Shown here: piece by piece, positions 8,256 through 16,604 of the stretch
How the letters are laid out: every line of letters starts with the position of its first letter
Numbering within the stretch: position 1 is the first letter of the stretch
Source: an uncultured Erysipelotrichaceae bacterium
GTDB lineage: Bacteria; Bacillota_I; Bacilli_A; RF39; UBA660
Direction: 5' to 3'
NCBI GenBank assembly: GCA_902789425.1
Contig: CADANX010000004.1
Coordinates: 1 to 64,000 of the forward strand
DNA length: 64,000 nucleotides
The notes under the pieces: generated by a model
Told to the model about the DNA's origin: nothing
What the model saw: only the letters and a program-made list of their open reading frames with translations
The model's database searches: none
Program-made: the position numbers and the translations under genes

Positions 8256-8981
8256 ATGAGAATTATTAAATATAAAAAAACTGGTAAAAATAAATATAAT
8301 ATTCTTTTTGACAATAATAAAAGCATCACTTTATACGAAGATATTATATTAAAATATGAATTACTATTAAAAAAAGAGATTAAGGATTTAGATGCTATTT
8401 TATTAGATAATAAAAATTATGAAGCTTATGATAAAGCACTTTCGTATATTAAAATTAAAATGAGATGTGAAAGTGAAATAAGAAATTATTTACTTAAAAA
8501 TAATTATAATGAGAAGTTAATTGATGAAGTAATATTAAAACTTAAAAATAATAATCTTCTTAATGAAGAATTATATATAAAAGCATATACTTATGATAAA
8601 TTTAATATTAATAATTATGGACCAAAGAAAATAATAAATGAACTTATTAAACTAGGATTAGATGAAAATAATATATATAAATATTCAGTTATAGATGAAG
8701 AATTACTATATGATAAATTAGATAAATTAATAGAAAAAAAGATTAAACAATTTAAGAATTATACAGGTGATGTTTTAAAGTATAAAATTGAATCTTATTT
8801 TGTTAATCTTGGGTACGAAAAAGAAATGATTAATGAAATATTATCAAATAAAGATACTTTATCAAATGACTATGAAAAAGAGTATCAAAAACTATATGCT
8901 AAGTATTCAAAAAAATATAGTGGATTTGAACTTGATATGAGAATTAAACAAAAGTTAATGGCAAAAGGTTATAGAAAATAA
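8256..8981 (+). CDS. recX: Regulatory protein RecX
   Basis: RecX modulates RecA filament activity by direct binding. The 241-residue protein has the three-helix repeat architecture: YDKALSYIKIKMRCESEIRNYL, then LIDEVILKLKNNNLLNEELY and YGPKKIINELIKLGL, the last being the characteristic G-x-x-x-I-x-x-E-L motif. recA is not in this window. No clear Shine-Dalgarno sequence precedes the ATG (TTAAGTTTTTTAATTATG), so it may be translated by coupling to rpoZ or from a short-leader transcript. Confidence 0.88.
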   Translation: MRIIKYKKTGKNKYNILFDNNKSITLYEDIILKYELLLKKEIKDLDAILLDNKNYEAYDKALSYIKIKMRCESEIRNYLLKNNYNEKLIDEVILKLKNNNLLNEELYIKAYTYDKFNINNYGPKKIINELIKLGLDENNIYKYSVIDEELLYDKLDKLIEKKIKQFKNYTGDVLKYKIESYFVNLGYEKEMINEILSNKDTLSNDYEKEYQKLYAKYSKKYSGFELDMRIKQKLMAKGYRK

Positions 8982-9008
8982 AAAAAGAATTCGTAATGAA
9001 TTCTTTTT
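8982..9008. terminator. Bidirectional terminator between recX and prsA
   Basis: AAAAAGAATTC (8982-8992) and GAATTCTTTTT (8998-9008) with a 5-base loop; A and T runs on both sides suit the convergent genes. Confidence 0.85.
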
Positions 9009-9996
9009 AGTTTTGTGATGAACTAGCAGATTTTTCAGCTGATTCTTTTTGTTCTTTAATATATTCTTTATAAAGTTTTTTTAGTTTAGCATCTTTAAAT
9101 TTAAGTTTATATTCTTTTCTTAATTTTTCTAAAGCAGTTACTTCAATTGTTGGTTCGTCCTTTTTCTTTTGTTCAATTAATTTTTCAATAACTGTATCTT
9201 TAGCTTTTTTAAGAGTTGGTTTTTCTTTTTCATCAGTTTTTAAAATGATATGATAACCATATGATGTTTTAACTGGTTTTGTTGTATATTTTCCTTTTTT
9301 TAATTTATATGCAGCATCTTCAAATTCTTGTACCATTTCACCTTTGTTGAAATAACCAAGATCTCCACCTTTTTCAGCAGATCCAGTATCATCTGAATTT
9401 TCTTTTGCTAATTTAGAAAAATCTTCACCTTTATCTAATTTTTTAATAATTTTTTCAGCTTTAGCTTTTGCTTCACTATCAGATAAACCAGTTGATGAAT
9501 CATCTCCTTCAGTTTTAACACTTATTAAAATGTGTTTACAACTAATATCACCTACTATATTTTCGTTATAGTATTTTTTGATTTCTTTATCAGTAATGTC
9601 TTCTTTTATATAATCTTCAATAGCTTTTGTTCTTTCAAATGATAAACGATAATAATCTTCAAGTTCGCTTTCATTATTGAATCCAGCACCTTTTAATGTT
9701 TCTTCCCAGTTGTCTTTGTATTGAGTTTTAATTGATTCAATTGAATTACTTACTTGTGTTTGAATTTCTTTATCATCTTTATAAACTTTATCAAGTATTT
9801 TTTGATCGATAACATCAATCATAAGTGTTTTTGCATACTTATTTCTAAGTTTTTTATATAAAGTATCACTAGATACCTTACTACCATTTACTGAAAAAAC
9901 CACTTCCTCCCCATTTTTTAATTTTGCACTACCGCATCCTACTAATAAAAGGGTAGCCATAAATATAGTACTAAACATCAATATTTTCTTTCTCAT
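9007..9996 (-). CDS. prsA: PrsA-type foldase lipoprotein (peptidylprolyl isomerase)
   Basis: An extracytoplasmic lipoprotein that folds exported proteins. The signal peptide ends in the lipobox L-V-G-C with the lipidated Cys at residue 21. The parvulin (PpiC) domain runs from about residue 150 to 260, with CKHILIS, then DLGYFNKGEMVQEFEDAAY and the SYGYHIILKTD end strand. Flanking N- and C-terminal helical regions form the chaperone part; the total of 329 residues is typical. A strong AGGAGGAT site precedes the ATG. The large number of exported multi-domain proteins in this window makes such a foldase a plausible helper for them, though that link is inference. Confidence 0.93.
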   Translation of the reverse strand: MRKKILMFSTIFMATLLLVGCGSAKLKNGEEVVFSVNGSKVSSDTLYKKLRNKYAKTLMIDVIDQKILDKVYKDDKEIQTQVSNSIESIKTQYKDNWEETLKGAGFNNESELEDYYRLSFERTKAIEDYIKEDITDKEIKKYYNENIVGDISCKHILISVKTEGDDSSTGLSDSEAKAKAEKIIKKLDKGEDFSKLAKENSDDTGSAEKGGDLGYFNKGEMVQEFEDAAYKLKKGKYTTKPVKTSYGYHIILKTDEKEKPTLKKAKDTVIEKLIEQKKKDEPTIEVTALEKLRKEYKLKFKDAKLKKLYKEYIKEQKESAEKSASSSQN

Positions 9997-10073
9997 TCTT
10001 CATCCTCCTTAATTAGTACATTTATATAATAGCAAAAATAAAAAATAAAAACAATAATTTTAAAAATATTATC

Positions 10074-10101
10074 ACACATTTTAATTAATAACCATAAAAT
10101 A
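10074..10101 (+). promoter_or_regulatory. Putative sigma-K-type promoter
   Basis: AC (10074-10075), a 17-base spacer, then CATAAAATA (10093-10101). This fits the AC-N16/17-CATANNNTA form known for sigma-K of Bacillus. It lies 31 bases before the start of a YjcZ-like gene. Confidence 0.5.
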
Positions 10102-10131
10102 TCATGAATAACAAAAAAAGGAGGAATTAAT

Positions 10132-10215
10132 ATGGGACATTCTTATACTAATGGTGCTGGTATAATACTAGTACTTTTCATCTTACTCGTAATCATAATA
10201 GGTGCTTATATATAA
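10132..10215 (+). CDS. YjcZ-family small hydrophobic sporulation-type protein
   Basis: A 27-residue protein: a short polar Gly/Ser/Tyr start (MGHSYTNGAG) and one helix, IILVLFILLVIIIGAYI. This is the layout of the YjcZ-type proteins of Bacillus and relatives (Gly/Tyr-rich start, then F-x-L-I-V-V-L-F-I-L-L-I-I-V-G), annotated as sporulation proteins and often missed for their size. A very strong ribosome site (AAAGGAGGAATTAAT) precedes the ATG. It is followed 19 bases later by a second small hydrophobic gene, probably in one transcript. Confidence 0.75.
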   Translation: MGHSYTNGAGIILVLFILLVIIIGAYI

Positions 10216-10234
10216 TTAGATAGGAGGGATTATA

Positions 10235-10357
10235 ATGGGATCTATTAACAATCAAGCATCACCATGTGCTCCAGTTAAAAAATGTGGTAATGGATATTTA
10301 ACAATAATTGTATTATATATACTACTTGCAATTATTCTAAGTTCAATAGTTTGTTAA
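10235..10357 (+). CDS. Small Cys-containing hydrophobic protein, likely partner of the YjcZ-like protein
   Basis: 40 residues: a polar start with three cysteines overall (SPCAPVKKCGNGYL and a C-terminal Cys) and a helix IIVLYILLAIILSSIV. Ribosome site AGGAGGG lies 6-7 bases before the ATG. It has the same size class and helix character as the upstream YjcZ-like gene and shares its transcript, so a spore-envelope role is likely but not shown. The pair ends in a clear terminator. Confidence 0.65.
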   Translation: MGSINNQASPCAPVKKCGNGYLTIIVLYILLAIILSSIVC

Positions 10358-10384
10358 AAGTTCTTTTTAGAACTTTTTTCTTTT
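10356..10384 (+). terminator. Terminator
   Basis: AAAAGTTCT (10356-10364) pairs with AGAACTTTT (10369-10377), followed by T/C residues. Confidence 0.8.
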
Positions 10385-10424
10385 CTTTTTCAATATTTTT
10401 AGTATAATTATAATAGAGGGAAAT

Positions 10425-10688
10425 ATGGATAAAGAATATATTAATAAGATTTGTGAAGAACTTGATTTAGGTGATAATTTTTTAGAAAAGATTAATGATA
10501 ATTTATATCTTAGAAAGAAAGATATGGAAATTCTAAAAAGAAATGATATAGATTATGAAAAATATTCTAGTTTAAGTTCAATTATTTATGAAATTGAGGA
10601 AATACTAAATAATGAAGACAATGAAGAATTAGAATTATTAAGTAAAGAATTATCTGAAAGAAACTATTATGAGAATACTAATAAGTAG
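10425..10688 (+). CDS. Small acidic protein upstream of phosphoketolase
   Basis: 87 residues, rich in Glu, Asp, Asn and Lys, helical in character, no membrane segment; not recognised. TATAAT (10403-10408) and GAGGGA precede the ATG, and its stop is 8 bases before the phosphoketolase ATG, so the two are co-transcribed. A regulatory or stability role for the enzyme would be a guess. Confidence 0.65.
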   Translation: MDKEYINKICEELDLGDNFLEKINDNLYLRKKDMEILKRNDIDYEKYSSLSSIIYEIEEILNNEDNEELELLSKELSERNYYENTNK

Positions 10689-10696
10689 GTGAAAAA

Positions 10697-12979
10697 ATGA
10701 AAAATGTATTAAAAAGGGAAGAATTAGAAAACTTAAATGATTATTTTGATGCACTTAATTATTTATCCGTTGGTCAATTATATTTACTTGATAATCCGCT
10801 ATTAAAAAGACCATTATATAAAAGTGATATTAAAAATAGAATAGTAGGTCATTTTGGAACTGTGCCAGGACAAAATTTTATTTATATGCACTTAAATAGA
10901 ATAATTAAGAAAAATGATTTAAATATGATATATATTTCAGGTCCAGGACATGGAGGAAATGCACTTATTTCTAATACATATTTAGAAGGTAGTTATAGTA
11001 AAATATATCCTGATATTACAGAAGACTCTGAAGGAATGAAAAAACTATTTAAACAATTTAGTTTTCCAAAAGGAGTTTCATCACATGTTGCACCATCTGT
11101 TCCAGGATCAATAAATGAAGGCGGAGAACTTGGTTATAGTCTTGTTCATGCATTTGGTGCAGTACTTGATAATCCAAGTTTAATTGCTGCGACAGTAATA
11201 GGTGATGGAGAAGCTGAAACGGGAACACTTGCTACTTCTTGGCATATAAATAAATTTTTAAATAAAGAAAAAGATGGAGTTGTTCTTCCAATACTACATT
11301 TAAATGGTTATAAAATTGCAAATCCAACTGTGTTTGCAAGAATGACTGATTTTGAATTAGTGTCTTTCTTTGAAGGTTGTGGTTGGTATCCTTATATAGT
11401 AAGTGGTAAAAACAAAAATGAATTACAAAATAAGATGGCATCTACTTTAGATAAAGTAGTTAAAGATATTAATAAAATAAAAACTAAAAAAGAAAAATAC
11501 TATCCAATGATTATATTAAAAACACCAAAAGGATGGACTGGTCCAAAAGAAATTGAGGGAACTTTTAAATCTCATCAAGTCCCTTTTGAAATAAAAACTG
11601 AAGAAGATATTAAAAAATTAGAATCTTGGATGAAAAGTTATCATCCTGAAAAGTTATTTGATGATAATGGAAAATTAATTAAAAGACTTAAAGATATGGT
11701 TCCTAAAAATAAAATGGGACTTAATCCAAATGCAAATGGTGGACTTTTATTAAAAGATATTAAAACTCCTAAAATGACAGATTTTATGATTGATGTAAAA
11801 AAAGGAGAAACTAAAGCTAGTGATATGATGGAACTGGGAAGATATATTAGCGAAGTAATATCACTTAATAAAAATAATTTTAGAATATTTGGTCCAGATG
11901 AAGCATTATCTAATAGATTAAATCATGTATTTGAAAAAACTAATAGACAATGGAATAGTAAGATACTTAAAAATGATGAATACTTAAATGAAAGTGGTAG
12001 AGTAATAGATTCATTTTTATCAGAAAATATTTGTGAAGGTGCCCTAGAAGGTTATATATTAACAGGAAGACATGGGTTCTTCCATTGTTATGAAGCATTT
12101 ATTAGAATAGTAGATTCCATGGCATCACAACATGCAAAATGGCTTAAAGTTACTAAAGAATTACCATTTAGAGAACCAATATCATCTTTAAATTATGTTT
12201 TAACTAGTCATATATGGCAACAAGATCATAATGGATTTACTCATCAAGATCCAGGATTTCTAAATCATTTAGCAACTAAAAAATCAGATATAACTAGAAT
12301 ATATTTACCACCTGATACTAATACATTAATTTCATGTTTTGATCATATTATTCAAACTAAAGATTATATAAATGTAATAGTTGCATCAAAACATCCATCA
12401 ATTCAGTGGTATACAAAAGAAGAGGCAATAGATGCTTGCACTAAAGGTATTTCAATTATGGACTTTGCATCAGATCCTAATCCTGATGTTGTACTAGCAG
12501 CAGCTGGTGATACACCAACACTTGAGGTACTTGCTGCTACTAAATTAATAAAGGAGTTTTCACCAAAAACAAAAGTAAGAGTAATAAATGTTATTGATTT
12601 AATGAAACTTGAGTCAAATAAAAAACATCCACATGGTTTATCAGATGCAGAATTTGATAGATTATTTACTACAGATAAAGAAGTCATATTTAATTTTCAT
12701 GGATATCCATCATTAGTTCATCAACTTATTTATAATAGAAATAATAGAAAAGTTCATGTTCATGGATATATGGAAGAAGGTACTATTACAACTCCATTTG
12801 ATATGAGAGTTCAAAATAAAATAGATAGATATAATCTAGTACTTGATGTATGTAAATATGTAGATATTGATAATAAAGAAGAACTAATTAAATATGCAAA
12901 AGAAATGCTTAAAAAACATGAAAGTACTATTGGTGAAACAGGTATAGATATTGATGAAGTAACTAATTTTAAATGGTAA
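10697..12979 (+). CDS. xfp: Phosphoketolase (xylulose-5-phosphate/fructose-6-phosphate)
   Basis: A thiamine diphosphate enzyme that splits xylulose 5-phosphate with phosphate into acetyl phosphate and glyceraldehyde 3-phosphate (some members also use fructose 6-phosphate). Of 760 residues, close to the usual ~790. Visible motifs are VGHFGTVPGQNFIY, GPGHGG (82-87), PEG-like EGSYSKIYPDI, the ThDP-binding GDGEAETG (169-176), and later QWNSKIL, TGRHG-FF and WQQDHNGFTHQDPGF. Sequence alone does not decide between the mono- and dual-specific forms. Acetate kinase at 36090 can turn its acetyl phosphate into acetate and ATP; no phosphotransacetylase is present here. A terminator overlaps the stop codon. 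Confidence 0.95.
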   Translation: MKNVLKREELENLNDYFDALNYLSVGQLYLLDNPLLKRPLYKSDIKNRIVGHFGTVPGQNFIYMHLNRIIKKNDLNMIYISGPGHGGNALISNTYLEGSYSKIYPDITEDSEGMKKLFKQFSFPKGVSSHVAPSVPGSINEGGELGYSLVHAFGAVLDNPSLIAATVIGDGEAETGTLATSWHINKFLNKEKDGVVLPILHLNGYKIANPTVFARMTDFELVSFFEGCGWYPYIVSGKNKNELQNKMASTLDKVVKDINKIKTKKEKYYPMIILKTPKGWTGPKEIEGTFKSHQVPFEIKTEEDIKKLESWMKSYHPEKLFDDNGKLIKRLKDMVPKNKMGLNPNANGGLLLKDIKTPKMTDFMIDVKKGETKASDMMELGRYISEVISLNKNNFRIFGPDEALSNRLNHVFEKTNRQWNSKILKNDEYLNESGRVIDSFLSENICEGALEGYILTGRHGFFHCYEAFIRIVDSMASQHAKWLKVTKELPFREPISSLNYVLTSHIWQQDHNGFTHQDPGFLNHLATKKSDITRIYLPPDTNTLISCFDHIIQTKDYINVIVASKHPSIQWYTKEEAIDACTKGISIMDFASDPNPDVVLAAAGDTPTLEVLAATKLIKEFSPKTKVRVINVIDLMKLESNKKHPHGLSDAEFDRLFTTDKEVIFNFHGYPSLVHQLIYNRNNRKVHVHGYMEEGTITTPFDMRVQNKIDRYNLVLDVCKYVDIDNKEELIKYAKEMLKKHESTIGETGIDIDEVTNFKW

Positions 12980-12997
12980 TTTATTTACCATTTTTTT
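12971..12997 (+). terminator. Terminator overlapping the phosphoketolase stop
   Basis: AAATGGTAA (12971-12979, including the stop) pairs with TTACCATTT (12985-12993), then T residues. Confidence 0.85.
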
Positions 12998-13043
12998 GTA
13001 TAAATAATTATATTTTTTCCATTATATAAATGGAGGAATAAAA

Positions 13044-13481
13044 ATGAATGAAAAATTAGAATTATATAAACATATTTATAAAGATGCAGAGATGTCTTGT
13101 TATACTCTTAAAAAATTAGAAAAAGATTTAAAAGAAAAAGATAATAAAATTAAAAGTATTTTAGAAGATATAAAAAAAGGATATGAATCATATAAGAAAA
13201 AATCAAAAGAACTAATAAAGAAGAATAAAGGTATTATAGAAAAGAATAGTCTTATGGGAAAAGTAATGGCTGGAATGAGTATAAAAAAAGAGGTAATAAG
13301 CGATAATAGTGATTCATCTATGTCAGATCTTCTTATACAAGGTATATCTATGGGAACTATTAACATGGAAAAGAAAATAAAAGATTATGAAAATATCGTT
13401 GATAGTGAAGAACTTAATTTTGCAAAAGAATTTCTTAGTTTTCAAACAAATATGATAGAAAAACTAAAAGAATATTTATAG
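13044..13481 (+). CDS. Small coiled-coil protein (145 aa, unknown)
   Basis: Lys/Glu-rich protein with a strong coiled coil over about residues 20-70, a short central region with Gly/Met (LMGKVMAGMSIKKE, LLIQGISMGT), and a helical end. There is no signal peptide. Not recognised as a family. ATGGAGGAAT ribosome site. Directly downstream lies the promoter for the EngB gene, so it is probably its own unit. Confidence 0.65.
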   Translation: MNEKLELYKHIYKDAEMSCYTLKKLEKDLKEKDNKIKSILEDIKKGYESYKKKSKELIKKNKGIIEKNSLMGKVMAGMSIKKEVISDNSDSSMSDLLIQGISMGTINMEKKIKDYENIVDSEELNFAKEFLSFQTNMIEKLKEYL

Positions 13482-13483
13482 AT

Positions 13484-13512
13484 TTGATTTATTTATTCGC
13501 ATTTGTTATAAT
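13484..13512 (+). promoter_or_regulatory. Sigma-A promoter for EngB gene
   Basis: TTGATT (13484-13489), 17-base spacer, TATAAT (13507-13512), 17 bases before the ATG. Confidence 0.8.
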
Positions 13513-13529
13513 ATTTCAAAGGTGATTTT

Positions 13530-14123
13530 ATGATTATTAAAAGTGTTGATCTAACTATTAGTGCAGTTAGAAGAAGTCAATATCCAACCGATAATAAACC
13601 AGAATTTCTTTTAGTTGGAAGAAGTAATGTTGGAAAAAGTAGTTTTATTAATTCAATAATTGAAAGAAAAAACTATGCAAGAGTGTCTGTTAAACCAGGT
13701 AAAACTCAAACATTGAATTTTTATAATGTTAATGAAGATTTTTATTTAGTTGATGTCCCTGGATATGGATTTGCTAATGTAAGTAAAGAACAACAACAAA
13801 AATTTGGTTTAATGATAGAGGATTATCTTGAAGTAAGAGATAATTTAGAAAAAGTTTTTATGCTTGTAGATTATAGAATAAAACCTACTCAAGATGATGA
13901 ACTTATGTATAATTTCTTAAAATATCATAACTTACCAGTAGTAATAATAGCTACTAAAATAGATAAAGTTAGTAAGAATTTAAGAGATAAACAAACTGCT
14001 TTAATAAAAGAAACATTAGACATAAAAGAAGAAGATGAACTTATATTATTTTCTAATAGAACAAAAACAGGTAAAAAAGAAGTTCAAGATTTAATAAGTC
14101 AAATAGTTTACAAAGAAGATTAA
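13530..14123 (+). CDS. engB: Ribosome biogenesis GTPase EngB (YsxC/YihA)
   Basis: A small GTPase needed for 50S subunit assembly. All G motifs are visible: G1 GRSNVGKSS (30-38), G2 region KPGKTQTLNFY, G3 DVPGYGFA, G4 TKID, and an SNRTK G5-like stretch. The 197-residue length is typical. AAGGTGA ribosome site. In Bacillus this gene follows lonA; here it stands alone with its own promoter and terminator. Confidence 0.95.
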   Translation: MIIKSVDLTISAVRRSQYPTDNKPEFLLVGRSNVGKSSFINSIIERKNYARVSVKPGKTQTLNFYNVNEDFYLVDVPGYGFANVSKEQQQKFGLMIEDYLEVRDNLEKVFMLVDYRIKPTQDDELMYNFLKYHNLPVVIIATKIDKVSKNLRDKQTALIKETLDIKEEDELILFSNRTKTGKKEVQDLISQIVYKED

Positions 14124-14138
14124 TTCTTCTTTTTTTTT
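14113..14138 (+). terminator. Terminator
   Basis: AAGAAGA and TCTTCTT arms, 5-base loop TTAAT, then ten T. The same AGAAGATTAATTCTTCT core is reused at 14879. Confidence 0.85.
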
Positions 14139-14187
14139 ATTGACAATATACTAATATTATTATTAAAATTATCATAGAGGTGATAAG

Positions 14188-14880
14188 ATGAAGACTTTTG
14201 ATGAAATAAAAATTGATTTATTAAAAGAATATAGAGATGCTATAGAAGTTTGGAAAAAAACTCAAACAGATGAATATTTTGAATCAAATGGAATTAATGA
14301 CGAAAAAGAGAAAAAATACATTAATAATACAGCTGATAGAAAAATATCAGCATATCTTAAATTAATTGAAAATATTGATGAAAGAGTAAAAAGAGAAATT
14401 ATTAGTGATTCAATTTTATTAGCTAGAAGCGTAAAAACAGTTCACTTTGATACTAATTGCCAAGTGTCAAGAATCCATCTTTCAAAAGAAGATGATGAAT
14501 ATAAAAAATTAAAAAATATGGCAAAAGATGTACCAGTTCTTTATGCAACAGAAGAATTTGTTAAAACAATTGCAAAACATTATGATATAGATGTACCAAG
14601 TTTTGTGCAAACAGAAGAAGATAAAAGACGATTAGAATCTGATCAAAAAAAATTAGGTGATTATTATAGGAAAAATGGAAGAGAAACAATAGTTTTTGAT
14701 GAAGAAATGAAACTACTAAATGAAGAGGAAAAAGTAGAGCTTAATCGTTACTTATTAGGTGATACTATTTTTGATGATCTTCGTACTTTGAGCTCGATAA
14801 AGGCTTATTATAATGAAAGAAAAGAACAATTAAATGAAATATATCAATCACAACAAAATAATACACCTATGTCAATGTAG
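14188..14880 (+). CDS. Hypothetical soluble protein (230 aa)
   Basis: Charged, helical protein without membrane segments; not recognised. Cys is rare, and there is a moderately conserved-looking centre VKTVHFDTNCQVSRIHLS. A TTGACA lies at 14140-14145 within the terminator T-run of the gene before, with no equally good -10 at 17 bases. Ribosome site AGAGGTGAT. The C-terminus (YQSQQNNTPMSM) looks unstructured. It lies between two GTPase genes but has its own terminator, so an operon link is not supported. Confidence 0.65.
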   Translation: MKTFDEIKIDLLKEYRDAIEVWKKTQTDEYFESNGINDEKEKKYINNTADRKISAYLKLIENIDERVKREIISDSILLARSVKTVHFDTNCQVSRIHLSKEDDEYKKLKNMAKDVPVLYATEEFVKTIAKHYDIDVPSFVQTEEDKRRLESDQKKLGDYYRKNGRETIVFDEEMKLLNEEEKVELNRYLLGDTIFDDLRTLSSIKAYYNERKEQLNEIYQSQQNNTPMSM

Positions 14881-14902
14881 AAGATTAATTCTTCTTTTTT
14901 TT
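14879..14902 (+). terminator. Terminator
   Basis: AGAAGA and TCTTCT arms with loop TTAAT, followed by a T run; near-copy of the hairpin at 14113. Confidence 0.8.
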
Positions 14903-14945
14903 GTCTTTTTATGATATAATACCTTAAGAAAAAAGGGTGATGTGT

Positions 14946-16256
14946 ATGAAAATACCTAGTATAGCATTAGTTGGAAGACCAAATGTAGGTAAATCAACTA
15001 TATTTAATAGAATAATTGGTAAAAAAATATCTATAATTGAAGATACTCCTGGTGTAACTAGAGATAGAATTTATGGTGTTGCAGATCATAAAAATATAAA
15101 ATTTAGTTTAATAGATACAGGTGGAATTGATGTAGGTAATGAACTTTTTAATCAAGAAATTAAAATTCAAGCAGAAATAGCTATAGATGAAGCTGATACT
15201 GTTATTTTTGTTGTGGATGGAAAAGAAGGTTTAACTCAAAATGATTATGAAGTTAGAGATATATTATTTAAATCTAAAAAGAAAGTAATTGTTGCAATTA
15301 ATAAAGTAGATAATAAAAAAACTAAAGAAAATTTATACGATTTTTATGAACTTGGTTTTGAACATTATATTCCAATAAGTGGTGAACATGGTACTAATTT
15401 TGATAAATTATTAGACGAAGCTACTAAGGGATTTGAAAAACAATTTGATGAAGAAGAAAATATTTTAAAATTCTGTTTAATAGGAAGACCAAATGTAGGT
15501 AAAAGTTCTCTAGTAAATGCTTTATTAAATGAAGAAAGAGTAATTGTTAGTAATGAAGCTGGAACTACTCGAGATTCAATTGATACAAGATTTAGATATG
15601 ATCATGAAGATTATATTGCTATTGATACTGCAGGTTTACGTAAAAAAGGTAAAATATATGAAAATGTAGAAAAATATAGTGCTTTAAGAGCTATGAAATC
15701 AATTGAAAGAAGTAATGTTTGTGTACTTGTTATTAATGCAGAAGAAGGTATTATTGAGCAAGATAAACATATTGCATCATATGCACTAGATGCAGGTAAA
15801 CCACTTGTACTTGTTGTTAATAAATGGGATACAGTTGAAGATAAAAATGATATTAAATCATTTACTGAAAAGATGAGAGCTGAATTTCAATTTTTAAGTT
15901 ATGTACCAATTGTATTTTTAAGTGCACTTACTAAAAAAAGATTACATACATTAATGCCTGAAATTATAAAAGTATATAATAATTCTAGAAAAGAAGTTAA
16001 AACATCTACATTTAATAATGTTATATCAGATGCTTATGAACTTAATCCAGCTCCTTCTTATAAAGGAAGAAGACTTAAAATTTATTATGGTGTACAAACA
16101 AGTATTATGCCACCTAAATTTGATTTGTTTGTTAATGATAAAGGTCTTGTTCATTTCTCATATTTAAGATATTTAGAAAATAAAATAAGAGAAAACTTTG
16201 ACTTTGAAGGTACACCAATTGTTATTAATTTTAAAAGTAAAGGAGATAAAGAATAA
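14946..16256 (+). CDS. der: Ribosome biogenesis GTPase Der (EngA)
   Basis: A double-GTPase protein acting late in 50S assembly. Two G domains are visible: G1 GRPNVGKST (10-18) with [12 protein letters not shown] and DTGGID, and a second GRPNVGKSS near residue 180 with GTTRDSIDT and [10 protein letters not shown], followed by the KH-like C-terminal domain. GTG (14937) and ATG (14940) are also in frame, but GGGTGA (14935-14940) is the ribosome site and points to the ATG at 14946, giving 436 residues, the usual length. A terminator follows. Confidence 0.95.
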   Translation: MKIPSIALVGRPNVGKSTIFNRIIGKKISIIEDTPGVTRDRIYGVADHKNIKFSLIDTGGIDVGNELFNQEIKIQAEIAIDEADTVIFVVDGKEGLTQNDYEVRDILFKSKKKVIVAINKVDNKKTKENLYDFYELGFEHYIPISGEHGTNFDKLLDEATKGFEKQFDEEENILKFCLIGRPNVGKSSLVNALLNEERVIVSNEAGTTRDSIDTRFRYDHEDYIAIDTAGLRKKGKIYENVEKYSALRAMKSIERSNVCVLVINAEEGIIEQDKHIASYALDAGKPLVLVVNKWDTVEDKNDIKSFTEKMRAEFQFLSYVPIVFLSALTKKRLHTLMPEIIKVYNNSRKEVKTSTFNNVISDAYELNPAPSYKGRRLKIYYGVQTSIMPPKFDLFVNDKGLVHFSYLRYLENKIRENFDFEGTPIVINFKSKGDKE

Positions 16257-16268
16257 TCTCTTTTTTTT
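16243..16268 (+). terminator. Terminator of der
   Basis: GAGAT (16243-16247) and ATCTC (16256-16260), then eight T. The stem is short and overlaps the end of der. Confidence 0.6.
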
Positions 16269-16269
16269 C

Positions 16270-16296
16270 ACAAAAAAATAATTGTTTCATAAAATA
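16270..16296 (+). promoter_or_regulatory. Putative sigma-K-type promoter of spoVIF
   Basis: AC (16270-16271), a 16-base spacer, then CATAAAATA (16288-16296), 16 bases before the ATG. This fits AC-N16/17-CATANNNTA. In Bacillus subtilis spoVIF is a sigma-K gene, so form and gene agree. Confidence 0.55.
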
Positions 16297-16311
16297 ATTT
16301 AGAGGTGGATT

Positions 16312-16554
16312 ATGAATTTTAGTGATAGTTTTTTTAAAAGAGTAGAGGATAAAACAAGTGTAAATAAAAATTCTATTTTATCACTTGCAAAAAAACTTCA
16401 AGGTGATAATATGAAAGATGAAAATAAACTTAGAGAAGTAATTAGAGATTTAAGTAAAATGACAGGTAAAAATGTATCAAAAGAACAAGAAGAGAAAATT
16501 ATTAATGCTGTTATTAATGACAGAGTTCCAAATAATATTGATAAAATGATATAA
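16312..16554 (+). CDS. spoVIF: Stage VI sporulation protein F homologue
   Basis: 80 residues aligning along their length with the SpoVIF family: FFKRVEDKTSVNKNSILSLA corresponds to the conserved FFK-x-I-E-x-K-T-x-V start, followed by LQ-x-x-N-x-K-DE-x-x-x-R-x-V-I, and the end KEQEEKI-x-x-A-(I/V)-x-N-x-x-V-P. In Bacillus SpoVIF is a mother-cell protein needed for proper spore coat maturation by supporting GerE activity. GAGGTGGAT ribosome site. It is monocistronic, with a sigma-K-like promoter and a terminator. I recognise the family from memory of its consensus; a profile search would settle it. Confidence 0.8.
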   Translation: MNFSDSFFKRVEDKTSVNKNSILSLAKKLQGDNMKDENKLREVIRDLSKMTGKNVSKEQEEKIINAVINDRVPNNIDKMI

Positions 16555-16580
16555 AGATATAGTTTTATATCTTTTTTTTT
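16554..16580 (+). terminator. Terminator
   Basis: AAGATATA (16554-16561) and TATATCTT (16566-16573), then a T run. Confidence 0.8.
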
Positions 16581-16604
16581 GGTATAATTATAATGAGGTA
16601 AGAT

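Noticed and set aside
14113-14902. Near-identical hairpins (AGAAGATTAATTCTTCT) taken as a mobile repeat or CRISPR-like element
   Set aside because: Both sit directly after stop codons with T runs; they are ordinary terminators of similar sequence, and the repeat is only two to three copies.
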